Below, in pieces: positions 46,529-56,737 of a DNA stretch of 64,000 bases (within the stretch, counting starts at the first letter, position 1; every line of letters starts with the position of its first letter). Below the pieces are notes generated by a model. That model had not been told where the DNA came from and made no database searches. It saw only the letters and a list, made by a program, of their open reading frames with translations. The translations under genes and the position numbers were made by a program. The stretch is from Ornithinibacillus sp. 4-3 (GTDB lineage Bacteria > Bacillota > Bacilli > Bacillales > Amphibacillaceae): positions 1,584,001 through 1,648,000 of the forward strand of contig NZ_CP162599.1 of NCBI RefSeq assembly GCF_040958695.1, read 5' to 3'.

Positions 46529-49500
46529 TTGACTTCGATAGATATAAAATCAAAACAAATCACATTACAGCATATTGTTGCACTTTATGATGTAATGAAA
46601 AAGCATCAAGATGATGTGAATGCAGGAAAGCTTTTGGATCTTTATGAGAAAATGAATAAGGATCAATTTATTATTAGTTTTTCAGGACATTTTTCAGCTG
46701 GTAAATCTTCCATGATTAATGCTCTATTAGAGGAAGAAATTTTGCCAAAAAGTCCAATCCCAACAAGTGCCAATATTGTTGAGATTACGAATGGAAATGG
46801 AAATGCTAAAATTCATTTTTATGATGAAGCACCAAAGGAATATCAAGCGCCTTATGATATTGAGATGATTAAAGAATATTGTAAGGATAAAAATACAGTA
46901 AAGAAAATTGAATTAAGTACATCGAAGGATATTATTCCTGAGGATTGTATCATTGTGGATACACCTGGGATTGATGCAGCTGATGATGCAGACCGAGTGA
47001 TTACAGAGTCTTTTTTACATGTAGTAGATAGACTCTTCTATGTGATGGATTATAATCATGTGCAATCTGATGTAAACTTACACTTCTTAAAACAAATTCA
47101 GGAAAAAGGAATTCCATTCTTTATTATTATCAATCAAGTAGATAAACATAATGAAGCAGAAATTCCTTTCACGTCTTTTGATGAAAGTGTTCGTCTTACT
47201 TTTGAACAGTGGAATCTAGAACCAGAGCAAATTTTCTACACTTCCTTATTTGATCAAGAGAATATCCATAATCAATATGCAATCGTAAAAGAAACCATTT
47301 TTAATATATTAGAAAATCGTAAACAAGTAGAAAACACATTAGAGCATGCTATAAATGGTCTTCTTAAGGATCATAATAAATTTTTAAAACAATCCTATGA
47401 TGAGAAGCTAGCAACATTTGCGACTGAGGAAATGGATGAAGAGGAAGCAAATGAATTACGTGAAGCGAAAGCAAAATTATTAACGATTCAGAACCAGCCA
47501 CAGCAATTGGAAGAAGAATTCCAATTTGATTTATCAGAAACGTTGAAAAATGCATATTTAATGCCAGCAGCTTTAAGAGAGAAAGCTAGTGAATTTTTAG
47601 AATCACAGCAAAAAGATTTTAAAATAGGTTTCTTTGGAGCGAAAAAGAAGACAGAAGCAGAACAAGAGCGGAGAATGAATGAATTTTTAGAGGAATTACA
47701 AAAGAATATTGAAACTTCTATTCAATGGAAGCTACGTGATAAAATCATTGCTTTACTATCAAAATATAAGGTATCTAGCCCACAGCTAATGGAGTTTACG
47801 AAGCAATTTTCCATTACATATACAGGAGAAGACCTGCTTTCTCAAATCAAAAGAGGTGCAAAGTTTAGTGGGGATTATGTTCTAAACTATACCAATGATG
47901 TGAGTGCACATATTAAGGGGAAATTTAGAACACAAGCGCAGCATTTATGGGAAGAAATTCAACAGGAAATTCATCAATCTGCGGAAAAAGAAGCTACTCA
48001 ATATGAAAAACAAGCTTCTAAATTTGAAGAATTAGCTGCTGTAGAAGCAGAGAAGGCGAAGCTTGCTGATGAACTAGACAATAAAAAAGAAGTAGCAAAA
48101 TCTACTTTAGAAGAGCCACATGCAACAGATGCAGCTTTGGAGCTTATTGAGCATGATCGCAAAAATAATATCCAAGTCTCTCAAGTAGTTCAATACGTTG
48201 AAAAAGAGAAATCTGCAGCTAAAGCGGTAGAGAAGAAGGAAGAGCCAGTTATTTCACACAGCAAGAGTCAGCATTCTATTGCAGATGTGATTGAATCCAT
48301 TGAAAATACGATTGCTACCGTTGAAAATGTACATGGCTTCCAAGAAATTATTGAGGATTTATTAGACAAGAAACGTCGTTTAGATCATCGTACATTAACT
48401 ATTGCATTATTTGGTGCTTTTAGTGCAGGTAAATCATCTTTTGCCAATGCATTAATAGGTCAAAGTGTATTGCCATCTTCACCGAATCCAACTACTGCTG
48501 TAATTAATCGTATTGCACCTGTTACAGAAGAACATAAGCATGGTACGGTTGTTATTCAACTGAAGAGTGAAGAAACATTATTGCAGGATCTTATTTCGAT
48601 TACAAAGGATTTTTCACCTGAAAGTGAAAATCTAGATACGATGGTAAAATGGATTCGCGATAAAAAAATGATGGAGCATGCTAGTATCAATAAAACATAT
48701 CAGTCGTATTTACGTGCCGTATTAGCTGGATATGATCATAATAAAAATGATATTGGTAATGTAAAAACAATTACTTTAGAAGATTTTGCAGAATATGTAA
48801 CAGATGAAACAAAGGCTTGTTATATCGAGCTTGTAACCCTTTATTATGACTGTTCTCTAACGCAGCTTGGCATTACGTTAGTAGACACTCCTGGGGCAGA
48901 TTCTGTTAATGCAAGACATACAAATGTAGCATTTGATTATATTAAATATGCGGATGCTATCTTATATGTAACTTATTATAACCATGCTTTAAATAGAGCA
49001 GATAAAGACTTTTTAATGCAGTTAGGTCGAATTAAAGAATCATTTGAACTAGACAAGATGTTCTTTATTATTAATGCATCTGATCTTGCAGCAGATGAAT
49101 CAGAGCTATCATTAGTTAAAGAATATGTACAAGAACAGCTCTTACAGTTAGGAATTCGTTTTCCTAGAATCTATCCTGTTTCAAGTAAACGTTCGTTAGA
49201 AGAGAAGCAGAGTAGAGAAGAGCTTAATGAAAGAATGGAAATCTTTGAAACAGAGTTTTATCAGTTTATTAACGAAGATTTACCTTCTTTAACAATGGAG
49301 TCGGCATTATGGGATATAAAGCGTGCCTATGAATGGATGACGAATTATATTGAAACTGTTCACTTAAGTACACAAGAGAAAGAAACGTATCAGGCTGACC
49401 TACAAGAAAAGAATGGTTTACTTATTAAAGAAGTCGAAACAGTCAATGCGACGATGTATGAGGAGAGAATTATTCAACGAATCGAACGTCAATTACATTA

Positions 49501-50146
49501 TGTAAAAGAAAGAATGGGCATTAGGTTCCATGATATGTTTAAAGATAAATTTAATCCAACCACGATTAATGAATCCGGACAAAAAGGAATGCGTCAAATA
49601 GAAGCTTCCTTGAAGGAGTTATTAGATTATACAGGTTATGAATTGCTTCAAGAAATCCGAGCTGTTTCTTTGAGAATAGAAGCGTTTATCAAAGAATTAA
49701 GTAAAGAAGTGTATGAGGATTTAAGTAAGCAGTTAAAAACAATTGATTCGAAGTTCTCCTTACCAATGATGGCTAGTGAGGAGTTAGTTACACCAGCTTA
49801 TGAGCAAGCATTTTTAAATATTGATTTTAGTGAATTTAATAAAGCGATGAAACGCTTTAAGGGGCCTAAAGCATTCTTTGTAGAGAATGAGAAAGAAATA
49901 ATGAAAGAAGATATCTATGAATCCTTAGTCCCTCATATCGAAGATTATATTTCTACTAATAATCAAACAATGGATCAAGCATATAAAGAACAGTGGCAGC
50001 AAGTAATTGAAGAGCGCAATACACAAGTGAAGAAGAATATTCAAAACTATATTGATAATTTACTTGCGATTACTTCTGAAACAGTGGATATTGATATGCT
50101 TCAAGAAAAACAGGATCAATTAGCACAAATTATTTCTGAGAAGTAA
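46529..50146 (+). CDS. dynA: Bacterial double-dynamin DynA
   Basis: 1205 residues from UUG 46529 (GGAAAGGGA 9 bases upstream); an ATG 11 codons earlier lacks a ribosome binding site. Two complete dynamin-like halves are fused: half 1 has P-loop GHFSAGKSS (residues 53-61) and DTPGIDAADD; half 2 has GAFSAGKSS (from residue 629) and DTPGADSVNARH. Each is followed by a long helical stalk with paddle-like hydrophobic residues. B. subtilis DynA (YpbR) tethers and fuses membranes and protects against phage and membrane stress. The exonuclease gene ypcP follows, as near ypbR in B. subtilis. Confidence 0.95.
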   Translation: MTSIDIKSKQITLQHIVALYDVMKKHQDDVNAGKLLDLYEKMNKDQFIISFSGHFSAGKSSMINALLEEEILPKSPIPTSANIVEITNGNGNAKIHFYDEAPKEYQAPYDIEMIKEYCKDKNTVKKIELSTSKDIIPEDCIIVDTPGIDAADDADRVITESFLHVVDRLFYVMDYNHVQSDVNLHFLKQIQEKGIPFFIIINQVDKHNEAEIPFTSFDESVRLTFEQWNLEPEQIFYTSLFDQENIHNQYAIVKETIFNILENRKQVENTLEHAINGLLKDHNKFLKQSYDEKLATFATEEMDEEEANELREAKAKLLTIQNQPQQLEEEFQFDLSETLKNAYLMPAALREKASEFLESQQKDFKIGFFGAKKKTEAEQERRMNEFLEELQKNIETSIQWKLRDKIIALLSKYKVSSPQLMEFTKQFSITYTGEDLLSQIKRGAKFSGDYVLNYTNDVSAHIKGKFRTQAQHLWEEIQQEIHQSAEKEATQYEKQASKFEELAAVEAEKAKLADELDNKKEVAKSTLEEPHATDAALELIEHDRKNNIQVSQVVQYVEKEKSAAKAVEKKEEPVISHSKSQHSIADVIESIENTIATVENVHGFQEIIEDLLDKKRRLDHRTLTIALFGAFSAGKSSFANALIGQSVLPSSPNPTTAVINRIAPVTEEHKHGTVVIQLKSEETLLQDLISITKDFSPESENLDTMVKWIRDKKMMEHASINKTYQSYLRAVLAGYDHNKNDIGNVKTITLEDFAEYVTDETKACYIELVTLYYDCSLTQLGITLVDTPGADSVNARHTNVAFDYIKYADAILYVTYYNHALNRADKDFLMQLGRIKESFELDKMFFIINASDLAADESELSLVKEYVQEQLLQLGIRFPRIYPVSSKRSLEEKQSREELNERMEIFETEFYQFINEDLPSLTMESALWDIKRAYEWMTNYIETVHLSTQEKETYQADLQEKNGLLIKEVETVNATMYEERIIQRIERQLHYVKERMGIRFHDMFKDKFNPTTINESGQKGMRQIEASLKELLDYTGYELLQEIRAVSLRIEAFIKELSKEVYEDLSKQLKTIDSKFSLPMMASEELVTPAYEQAFLNIDFSEFNKAMKRFKGPKAFFVENEKEIMKEDIYESLVPHIEDYISTNNQTMDQAYKEQWQQVIEERNTQVKKNIQNYIDNLLAITSETVDIDMLQEKQDQLAQIISEK

Positions 50147-50162
50147 GAGAGGGGCGAATGAA

Positions 50163-51026
50163 ATGACAGAGAGAATCTTACTTGTAGATGGAATGGCTTT
50201 ATTATTTCGTGGTTTTTACGCTACATCTTTTACAGGAAATTACATGATAACAAGTAATGGCACACCTACAAATGGAGTGTTTCAATTTCTACGCTATTTT
50301 ACAAATGCGATTGAAACTTTCGAGCCTACACATGTCATTTGCTGTTGGGATATGGGAAGCAAAACATTCCGTACAGAGATGTATCCAGCATATAAGGGGA
50401 ATAGAGAGGCTCCACCAGAGGAGCTTATCCCTCAATTTGATTTAGTAAAGGAAGTTGTAGAAGCATATCAGGTTCCTAATATTGGTTTAGTCAATTATGA
50501 GGCAGACGATTGCATTGGTACATTTTCTAGAAAATTTAGCAATACCCATGATGTACTTATTCTTACAGGCGATCATGATATGCTGCAATTGGTTGATTAT
50601 CAAATTAGTGTAGCTATTATGCGTAAAGGAATCGGAAATTATGAAGTGTATAACCAAGAGAACTTTGCAGAGAAAATGGGGGTTATTCCAAGCCAAATCA
50701 TTGATATGAAAGGCTTAACTGGTGATTCTGCTGATAATTATCCAGGTGTAAAGGGAATTGGAGAAAAAACGGCACTTAAACTATTAAGTGAGTATGAAAC
50801 AATTGATAATTTACTAGAGAATGTACATCTGCTAACAAAAGGCTTGCAGAAGAAGATAAACGAGAACATGGATATGCTGCACCTTTCCCGTGAACTAGCT
50901 AAAATTAAATGTGATGTACCGATAGAATGTACTTTAGAACATGCGATTTGGAAATATGAAAAAGAAAAGGTAAATGATTTTCTTACAGAACTAGAAATTC
51001 GCAAGGCAGAAACGTTCTTAATCTAA
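50163..51026 (+). CDS. ypcP: 5'-3' exonuclease YpcP (FEN-type)
   Basis: 287 residues, the free-standing counterpart of the DNA polymerase I 5' nuclease domain; removes RNA primers and flaps. Metal-binding acidic motifs are visible: LLVDGMALLFRGFYA, WDMGSKTFRTEMYPAYKGNR, EADDCIGTF, TGDHDMLQLV and MKGLTGDSADNYPGVKGIG (helix-hairpin-helix). Start ATG follows AGAGAGGGG. It begins 17 bases after dynA and is likely cotranscribed with it. Confidence 0.95.
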   Translation: MTERILLVDGMALLFRGFYATSFTGNYMITSNGTPTNGVFQFLRYFTNAIETFEPTHVICCWDMGSKTFRTEMYPAYKGNREAPPEELIPQFDLVKEVVEAYQVPNIGLVNYEADDCIGTFSRKFSNTHDVLILTGDHDMLQLVDYQISVAIMRKGIGNYEVYNQENFAEKMGVIPSQIIDMKGLTGDSADNYPGVKGIGEKTALKLLSEYETIDNLLENVHLLTKGLQKKINENMDMLHLSRELAKIKCDVPIECTLEHAIWKYEKEKVNDFLTELEIRKAETFLI

Positions 51027-51051
51027 ATAGAGACATAAGGGGGCAGCAAAT

Positions 51052-52389
51052 ATGAGTTTTTCTAAAGAAGTGATTCAGCAGTATACAGAAAAATTTCCAC
51101 TTTTAAATCAAATTATTGGTTTAGAAGAAGTAGTATGGTTTAATCCAAAGATTCGTAGTGTAACAGAGGTAGATGCAACAGAGCTATCGATTTATGATAT
51201 GAAAGATTCAGAGAAGCTTTGGCAGCGTTTTGCTCCATTTCTAGAAAAGAGTTTCCCTGAAGAATTAAAGGAATCGAAAGGAATTATCGAATCTCCTTTA
51301 CGTCAAATTAATCAGATGCGTGAGCAATTAAATGATGTATTTTCATCTAATATTGAAGGAAATCTTTTCGTGAAATGTGATAATGAGCTATCCATTGCTG
51401 GTTCCGTAAAAGCTAGAGGTAGTTTTTTCGAAATATTACATTATGCAGAAAGACTAGCAATTGAAGCAGGATTAATTACAAAAGAGGATAATTATGAAAA
51501 ATTCACAGAGCAACAATTTAAAGATTTCTTTAGCCAGTATTCCATTGGTGTTGGTTCAACTGGAAATTTAGGCTTAGGTATTGGCATCATGAGTGCGAAA
51601 TTAGGATTTAATGTATCTGTATTTATGTCTGCTGATGCAAAACAGTGGAAAAAAGATCTTTTGCGAGAAAAAGGTGCTACTGTTTATGAATTCGATGGAG
51701 ATTTTAGTGAAGCAATTAAAATCGGTCGTGAAAAAACATTAGAGCAGCCAAATGGTTATTTCGTAGATGATGAAGATTCTGAGCATTTATTTTTAGGATA
51801 TAGTACAGCTGCATTTCGTCTAAAAAAACAATTAGACGAACAAGGTGTAGTAGTAGATAAAGACCACCCATTATTTGTTTATTTACCTTGTGGGGTAGGT
51901 GGTGCTCCAGGTGGAATTATGTTTGGCCTAAAACAAGTATTCGGAGATCATGTGCATTGTTTCTTTGTCGAACCAACAGAAGCTCCTGCTGTACTAATCG
52001 GCCTGTTAACAGAAGAAAAAGATAAAGTTTGTGTACAGGATTTTGGCATTAGTAATCGCACTGAAGCAGATGGACTTGCTGTTGGAAGAGGTTCTCGTTT
52101 TGCAACAATGATTAGTGAACAATTAGTGAGTGGAGTATATACATTAGAGGACAAGCATTTATTTGAATTCTTAGCACTGCTAAAGGATAGTGAAAATATT
52201 TTTGTCGAGCCTTCAGCTACAGCCGGATTCTATGGACCAAAACAAATCTCAGGTACAGATTATATAGCTAAGCAAGGTTTGAAAGCAGATCAAATTACAC
52301 ACATTGTTTGGGCAACAGGCGGATCATTAGTACCTGAAGAGGAGCGTCAGGCGCTTTATCGTAAAGGGAAAGATAGTTTAGAAAAATAA
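51052..52389 (+). CDS. dsdA: D-serine ammonia-lyase (D-serine dehydratase)
   Basis: 445 residues, full length. PLP enzyme of fold type II converting D-serine to pyruvate and ammonia, which detoxifies D-serine. The PLP lysine is in ELSIAGSVKARGS; the phosphate-binding glycine loop is VGSTGNLGLGIG, with LPCGVGGAPGGI later. Start ATG behind AAGGGGGC, 25 bases after ypcP, so probably the third gene of the dynA transcript. No DsdC-type regulator or D-serine permease is adjacent. Confidence 0.96.
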   Translation: MSFSKEVIQQYTEKFPLLNQIIGLEEVVWFNPKIRSVTEVDATELSIYDMKDSEKLWQRFAPFLEKSFPEELKESKGIIESPLRQINQMREQLNDVFSSNIEGNLFVKCDNELSIAGSVKARGSFFEILHYAERLAIEAGLITKEDNYEKFTEQQFKDFFSQYSIGVGSTGNLGLGIGIMSAKLGFNVSVFMSADAKQWKKDLLREKGATVYEFDGDFSEAIKIGREKTLEQPNGYFVDDEDSEHLFLGYSTAAFRLKKQLDEQGVVVDKDHPLFVYLPCGVGGAPGGIMFGLKQVFGDHVHCFFVEPTEAPAVLIGLLTEEKDKVCVQDFGISNRTEADGLAVGRGSRFATMISEQLVSGVYTLEDKHLFEFLALLKDSENIFVEPSATAGFYGPKQISGTDYIAKQGLKADQITHIVWATGGSLVPEEERQALYRKGKDSLEK

Positions 52390-52399
52390 TTTAACCTAT

Positions 52400-52540
52400 A
52401 TAAAAAGCTGAGCAAAAGTATTATTTCAAAAATGTACATGTGTAATTCCTTAATTAGGAGATAAAATTTTATAAAAACACATCGTATTTCTTTGAATTTG
52501 AATTCGTTCAATAATACTTACGGCTCAGCTTTTTATTATG
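52400..52540 (+). terminator. Large inverted-repeat structure/terminator after dsdA
   Basis: ATAAAAAGCTGAGC and AAGTATTATT at the left pair with AATAATACTT and GCTCAGCTTTTTAT at the right (24 bp in all), with an 84-base interior. The final T-run suits a terminator, but the long interior is unusual. Confidence 0.65.
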
Positions 52541-52614
52541 CTGTTATAAATTAGCCAAAGCAAAAAGCATATTAATCTGTTATCATTAAATGAGGAGACA
52601 ATAGGGGGGATAGT

Positions 52615-55350
52615 TTGGATAGAAAGCAAAACAACACTATAAATATGCCAGATTGGCGTAAGTTTCGTAAAATGATTCGAAATATCAGTATTATTTTGAT
52701 CTTACTAATTGTGGTCTTCACATTAGGTATTCCTGCATTTCATTGGTTAATCGAGTACATTTGGATGGATTCATTAGGATTTGGTAAGGTATATACAACC
52801 ATTTTAACCAGTAAAATAATGCTTGTTGCAGTAGGTTTTATTTTGTTTGCTCTTACTTCATATTTTACTTTATTTTGGATTCGTCATGCTTATTTAAAAC
52901 AATTTCATGCATCAAAGCTACCATCAATCGTTTCGAATCGAAAAATAAGCAATGGAATGATAATTTTCGTATCCTTTATTATGGGAGTAATAGGTAGTAG
53001 CATTGTTCAAGGTATTGGTTGGGAACCATCTTTGAAATTGTTGAATCAAGAAAGCTACGGAATTACCGATCCATTCTTTGGCATGGATGTTTCATTTTAT
53101 GTGTTTACATTACCATTTATTAATTTTGTTATTTATGTATTATTAAGCTTAGCAATTTTTTATTTAATGATTGAATTTGCAGCATATGCATTTTTTAACA
53201 TGTATCGCGAAAATCGTACGGCACAGCTTCATTTAGGAGTGACACTAGCATTTATTGGATTATTACTTGCTGGACAGCATCTATTGGCACCATTTGAAAC
53301 ATTGCTGACAGACCAAGTGAATATTTTCCAGAAGAGTGTTGTTCACGGGCTAAGTTTCACAGATAAAGTAATCAACATACCCAAATCTTATCTATTAGCA
53401 GCTGTTGTACTATTTGCAGCAATTTGGATGATTACAATTATTGTTCGAGGTAAATTACATAAAATTTTCTTCCCAATTGTGTTATATGTAGGATTGGTTA
53501 TTATAGGACAACTTGCATCAGTTGTTGTTCAGAACTTCATTGTTGCACCAAATGAGTTTGCTCGTGAGACACCGTATTTAGAGCATAATCTTAATTTTAC
53601 TCGAGCGGCATATGGTTTAGATGAAATTACAGAGGAAGAACATCCTGGTAATTATTCTCTAGATGAAGATATGGTGACAAGAAATGAGTTAACACTTGAT
53701 AATGTGCGTTTAAATGATTCACGACCATTGCTAGATATTTATAATCAATTACAAACCTTCCGTACATATTATAAATTCAATGATATGGATATTGATCGCT
53801 ATGAAATTGATGGAGAATATGAGCAAGTCTTTATTGGTGCTAGAGAACTAAGTACAAATGATTTACCTTCTCAAGCGCAAACCTGGGTTAACCGCACACT
53901 TCGTTATACACATGGTTATGGTGTTGCGATGAGTCATGTAAATAAGGTAACGAATCAAGGACAACCAGAGTATATGTTGAGAAATATACCTTCTGAAGGG
54001 GTTTTAGATGTTACACGTCCGCAAATCTACTTCGGTGAGGAACCGTATGGAAATGTTATCGTGAATTCGAAGGTAGATGAATTTGATTATCCAACGGGTG
54101 ATGAGAATGCGACAAATCGATTTGAAGAAGATACAGGTATCAATTTAAGTGGCATCAATCGCTTCTTATTTGCGGCAAGTGAGAAATCCTTCCGCATGCT
54201 GTTTTCTGATCGAATTACAGGTGAAAGTCAACTATTAGCCACAAGAAATATTATGGATCGTGTAGAAAGAATTGCACCATTTTTTGAATATGATAGTGAT
54301 CCGTATATCGTTGTTCGTGATGATGGAACATTAGTATGGATTATTGACGCTTATCTAACTGCTGAGCATTATCCTTATGCAGAAACATATAATGGAAATA
54401 AAAGCTATATTCGAAACTCTGTAAAAGTAGTAGTTGATGCATATTCTGGTGAAGTGAATTACTATATTGTAGATCCAGATGATCCATTATTAAAAACATA
54501 TTCGAAAATGTTTCCAGATTTATTTACAGAAGAAATCCCTGAGGATATAAAGGCGCATTTCCGTTATCCTGAAATGCTATTTAAAATTCAAGCGAAAATG
54601 TATGGAACCTACCATATGTCCAATTTAGAAGTATTTTATAATCGAGAGGACTATTGGGAATTTCCTACAGAGAAATACTTTAATCAAGATATCGAAATGG
54701 AACCATACTATATTACGATGAAGTTGGAAGAGGAAACCGATGAAGAATTTATCTTAATGATGCCGTACACGCCCAAAAAACGTCAAAATATGATTGCTTG
54801 GATGGGTGTTCGAAATGATGGAGATAATTATGGTGAAATCTTTGTATACCGTTTTCCAAAGCAAAAAAATATTTATGGTCCGCAACAAATTGAGAATAGA
54901 ATCAACCAAGATAGTGTTATTTCACAGCAATTAAATCTATGGTCTCAAGGCGGCTCAGAGGTTATTCGAGGAAACTTATTGGCAATTCCAATTGAAGACA
55001 CCGTTTTATATGTAGAACCTGTCTATATTGAATCATCTAATGAAACTTCATTACCTGAAGTAAAACAAGTTGTAATGGCATATGAAGACCATATTGTAAT
55101 GGAAGAGACATTTGACAAATCATTAGATAAGATTTTACAACTAGTAGACTCTGGCTACACATCAGATGATAAAGAGCAAGAAGATGAAAGTCCAGATAGC
55201 TCTCCACAACCTATTGTCGGTGCAGAAGAGCAATTATCACATATTGCAGAACGCTTCACTGCATATCAAGAAGCATTAGCAAATGGAGAATGGAAAGCAG
55301 CAGGAGAAATTCTGGAAGAAATAGAACAAATGTTAGAAGAAGTAGAATAA
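52615..55350 (+). CDS. UPF0182 (COG1615) large membrane protein
   Basis: 911 residues from UUG 52615, behind AGGGGGGA. Seven transmembrane helices fill about residues 15-310. A large extracytoplasmic-type domain follows with family motifs such as FVAPNEFARETPYLEHNLNF (here starting IVAPNEF), WVNRTLRYTHGYG, PEYMLRNIP and RPQIYFGEEPYGNVIV. The C-terminus (about 840-911) is an acidic Pro/Ser linker and a helical end typical of the family. Function is unknown. Monocistronic, with terminator. Confidence 0.93.
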   Translation: MDRKQNNTINMPDWRKFRKMIRNISIILILLIVVFTLGIPAFHWLIEYIWMDSLGFGKVYTTILTSKIMLVAVGFILFALTSYFTLFWIRHAYLKQFHASKLPSIVSNRKISNGMIIFVSFIMGVIGSSIVQGIGWEPSLKLLNQESYGITDPFFGMDVSFYVFTLPFINFVIYVLLSLAIFYLMIEFAAYAFFNMYRENRTAQLHLGVTLAFIGLLLAGQHLLAPFETLLTDQVNIFQKSVVHGLSFTDKVINIPKSYLLAAVVLFAAIWMITIIVRGKLHKIFFPIVLYVGLVIIGQLASVVVQNFIVAPNEFARETPYLEHNLNFTRAAYGLDEITEEEHPGNYSLDEDMVTRNELTLDNVRLNDSRPLLDIYNQLQTFRTYYKFNDMDIDRYEIDGEYEQVFIGARELSTNDLPSQAQTWVNRTLRYTHGYGVAMSHVNKVTNQGQPEYMLRNIPSEGVLDVTRPQIYFGEEPYGNVIVNSKVDEFDYPTGDENATNRFEEDTGINLSGINRFLFAASEKSFRMLFSDRITGESQLLATRNIMDRVERIAPFFEYDSDPYIVVRDDGTLVWIIDAYLTAEHYPYAETYNGNKSYIRNSVKVVVDAYSGEVNYYIVDPDDPLLKTYSKMFPDLFTEEIPEDIKAHFRYPEMLFKIQAKMYGTYHMSNLEVFYNREDYWEFPTEKYFNQDIEMEPYYITMKLEEETDEEFILMMPYTPKKRQNMIAWMGVRNDGDNYGEIFVYRFPKQKNIYGPQQIENRINQDSVISQQLNLWSQGGSEVIRGNLLAIPIEDTVLYVEPVYIESSNETSLPEVKQVVMAYEDHIVMEETFDKSLDKILQLVDSGYTSDDKEQEDESPDSSPQPIVGAEEQLSHIAERFTAYQEALANGEWKAAGEILEEIEQMLEEVE

Positions 55351-55359
55351 ATTTTTATG

Positions 55360-55394
55360 CAAGCACTCAATTTTGGGTGCTTGTTTTTTATTCC
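55360..55394 (+). terminator. Rho-independent terminator after the UPF0182 gene
   Basis: CAAGCACTCA...GGGTGCTTG stem followed by TTTTTTA. Confidence 0.9.
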
Positions 55395-55455
55395 AAATAA
55401 TATGAATAAAAGAAAATAGGAAGGAGAGGATAAGAGTAAAAAGAAGGTGAACACA

Positions 55456-55605
55456 TTGAAGAAAAAGGAGAAAGCTAAAGAGCAACAGCAGAGTAAATCA
55501 GTAGAGTTTTCCAATGAGTTTCTAGAAGGGCTAGAAGAAAATATGAAAAGCCCGCAGCAGGATAAAAAGAAGCTCAAAAATTGGCGTCGAGAAAATAAGA
55601 ATTAA
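55456..55605 (+). CDS. Small hydrophilic 49-residue protein
   Basis: A frame from UUG 55456, 7 bases after AAGGTGA, to TAA. The product is extremely charged: a Lys/Glu/Gln-rich N-terminus (KKKEKAKEQQQSKSVEF), a short amphipathic middle (SNEFLEGLEENM) and a basic Trp-containing end (LKNWRRENKN). The composition is like small acid-soluble or spore-associated proteins, but I do not recognise it. A terminator on each side makes it an independent transcript. Confidence 0.55.
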   Translation: MKKKEKAKEQQQSKSVEFSNEFLEGLEENMKSPQQDKKKLKNWRRENKN

Positions 55606-55607
55606 AG

Positions 55608-55654
55608 AGAAAGAGATTGGGAAGAAAAACCATCATATTTTTCCCAATCTCTTT
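55608..55654. terminator. Bidirectional terminator
   Basis: AAAGAGATTGGGAA/TTCCCAATCTCTTT stem with A and T runs on either side, between the small gene and the leftward amidase. Confidence 0.9.
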
Positions 55655-55661
55655 TTCCGTG

Positions 55662-56561
55662 TTATTTTAATGTGATATTATATTTTTCTAATATATTTCG
55701 CGGTAATTCCATCCTTGTTGTTTTTAATGGGTTAACAATTTGGCATATTTTTAAATCGCCAACTAATGATAAAAGCATTCCAGCCTCTGCAGCTGATAGT
55801 TTTACTTGCTCTTCTAAAAAGGCATGCATATTCTCAGTTGCACGAACCGAAGCTTCATCTAATGTGTCTGCTGCAGCAATTGTCATTAAATGTGTATCAT
55901 TAGTTAAGAATGGAAGTGGGTATTCCTGACCCTCAAGTACAGTTACTTTTACTGTTGTTTTGGAAGGAATTTCCAAACCGCAAATAAGTACTTCACCATC
56001 GCTCATTACTGCATGGGCATCTCCCATTGCAAGCATTCCTCCGGCAACATTGACAGGTAAATACAATGTTGCACCTTTAGTAATTTTTTTACAGTCCATA
56101 TTTGCACCATGATCTCCAGGCGAACCAGTTGGAATATCACCTTCTTTTGGAGCTGTACCAATAACACCAATCATCGGATCAATAGGGATTTCAATATGCT
56201 CACTAAAAATAGCTTTTCCATCTCTTATTGGGATTATTTTAGTGGTTTCCTCGTTAATTCTATTTTTCAATGAACCAAGACCTGGTACAGTAGCCATCAC
56301 ACCTTGATCTGCAATCTCAATATCTAAAATTTCTACTTTTAAAGTATCTCCAGGGTTTGCACCTTCAACATACAGAGGACCTGTAGCAGGGTTAATCTTA
56401 TCCCAACCAACCTTACTGAATTTATCTGCTGTCGTCTCTAGTTTATTACTAAAACAATCATAAGCTTCAAAAACAACCGTGCTACCGGAAGGAACCGTTT
56501 CAACAGCTTCATGTTCTGGTGACATGGATATTACAAATTTTTCTTTAGGAATTATTTTCAT
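55662..56561 (-). CDS. Acetamidase/formamidase family protein
   Basis: 299 residues. FmdA/AmdA fold, hydrolysing short amides to ammonia. Family motifs are VPSGSTVVFEAYDCF, TGPLYVEGANPGDTL, VIGTAPKEGDIPTGSPGDHGANMD (in part) and LAMGDAHAVMSDGEV, which include the metal-binding Asp/His. Start ATG follows AGGAGGTA. No urea or amide transporter is adjacent, though the divergent MFS gene could be functionally linked; that is only inference from position. Confidence 0.93.
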   Translation of the reverse strand: MKIIPKEKFVISMSPEHEAVETVPSGSTVVFEAYDCFSNKLETTADKFSKVGWDKINPATGPLYVEGANPGDTLKVEILDIEIADQGVMATVPGLGSLKNRINEETTKIIPIRDGKAIFSEHIEIPIDPMIGVIGTAPKEGDIPTGSPGDHGANMDCKKITKGATLYLPVNVAGGMLAMGDAHAVMSDGEVLICGLEIPSKTTVKVTVLEGQEYPLPFLTNDTHLMTIAAADTLDEASVRATENMHAFLEEQVKLSAAEAGMLLSLVGDLKICQIVNPLKTTRMELPRNILEKYNITLK

Positions 56562-56737
56562 GAAAAGTACCTCCTGTTTTTATATTATATTTCTCAGTAT
56601 AACAAACTCGTCTTTGAAAACGAAATGAAGTATCAGAAAATTAAGTGCTTTCTTAATCAAATGAAAAATATGTTACAATAATATGAACTTCGTTAAAAAA
56701 TACAATAAACCAGTAAGAAGGGGGAGTGAAGCGGATA

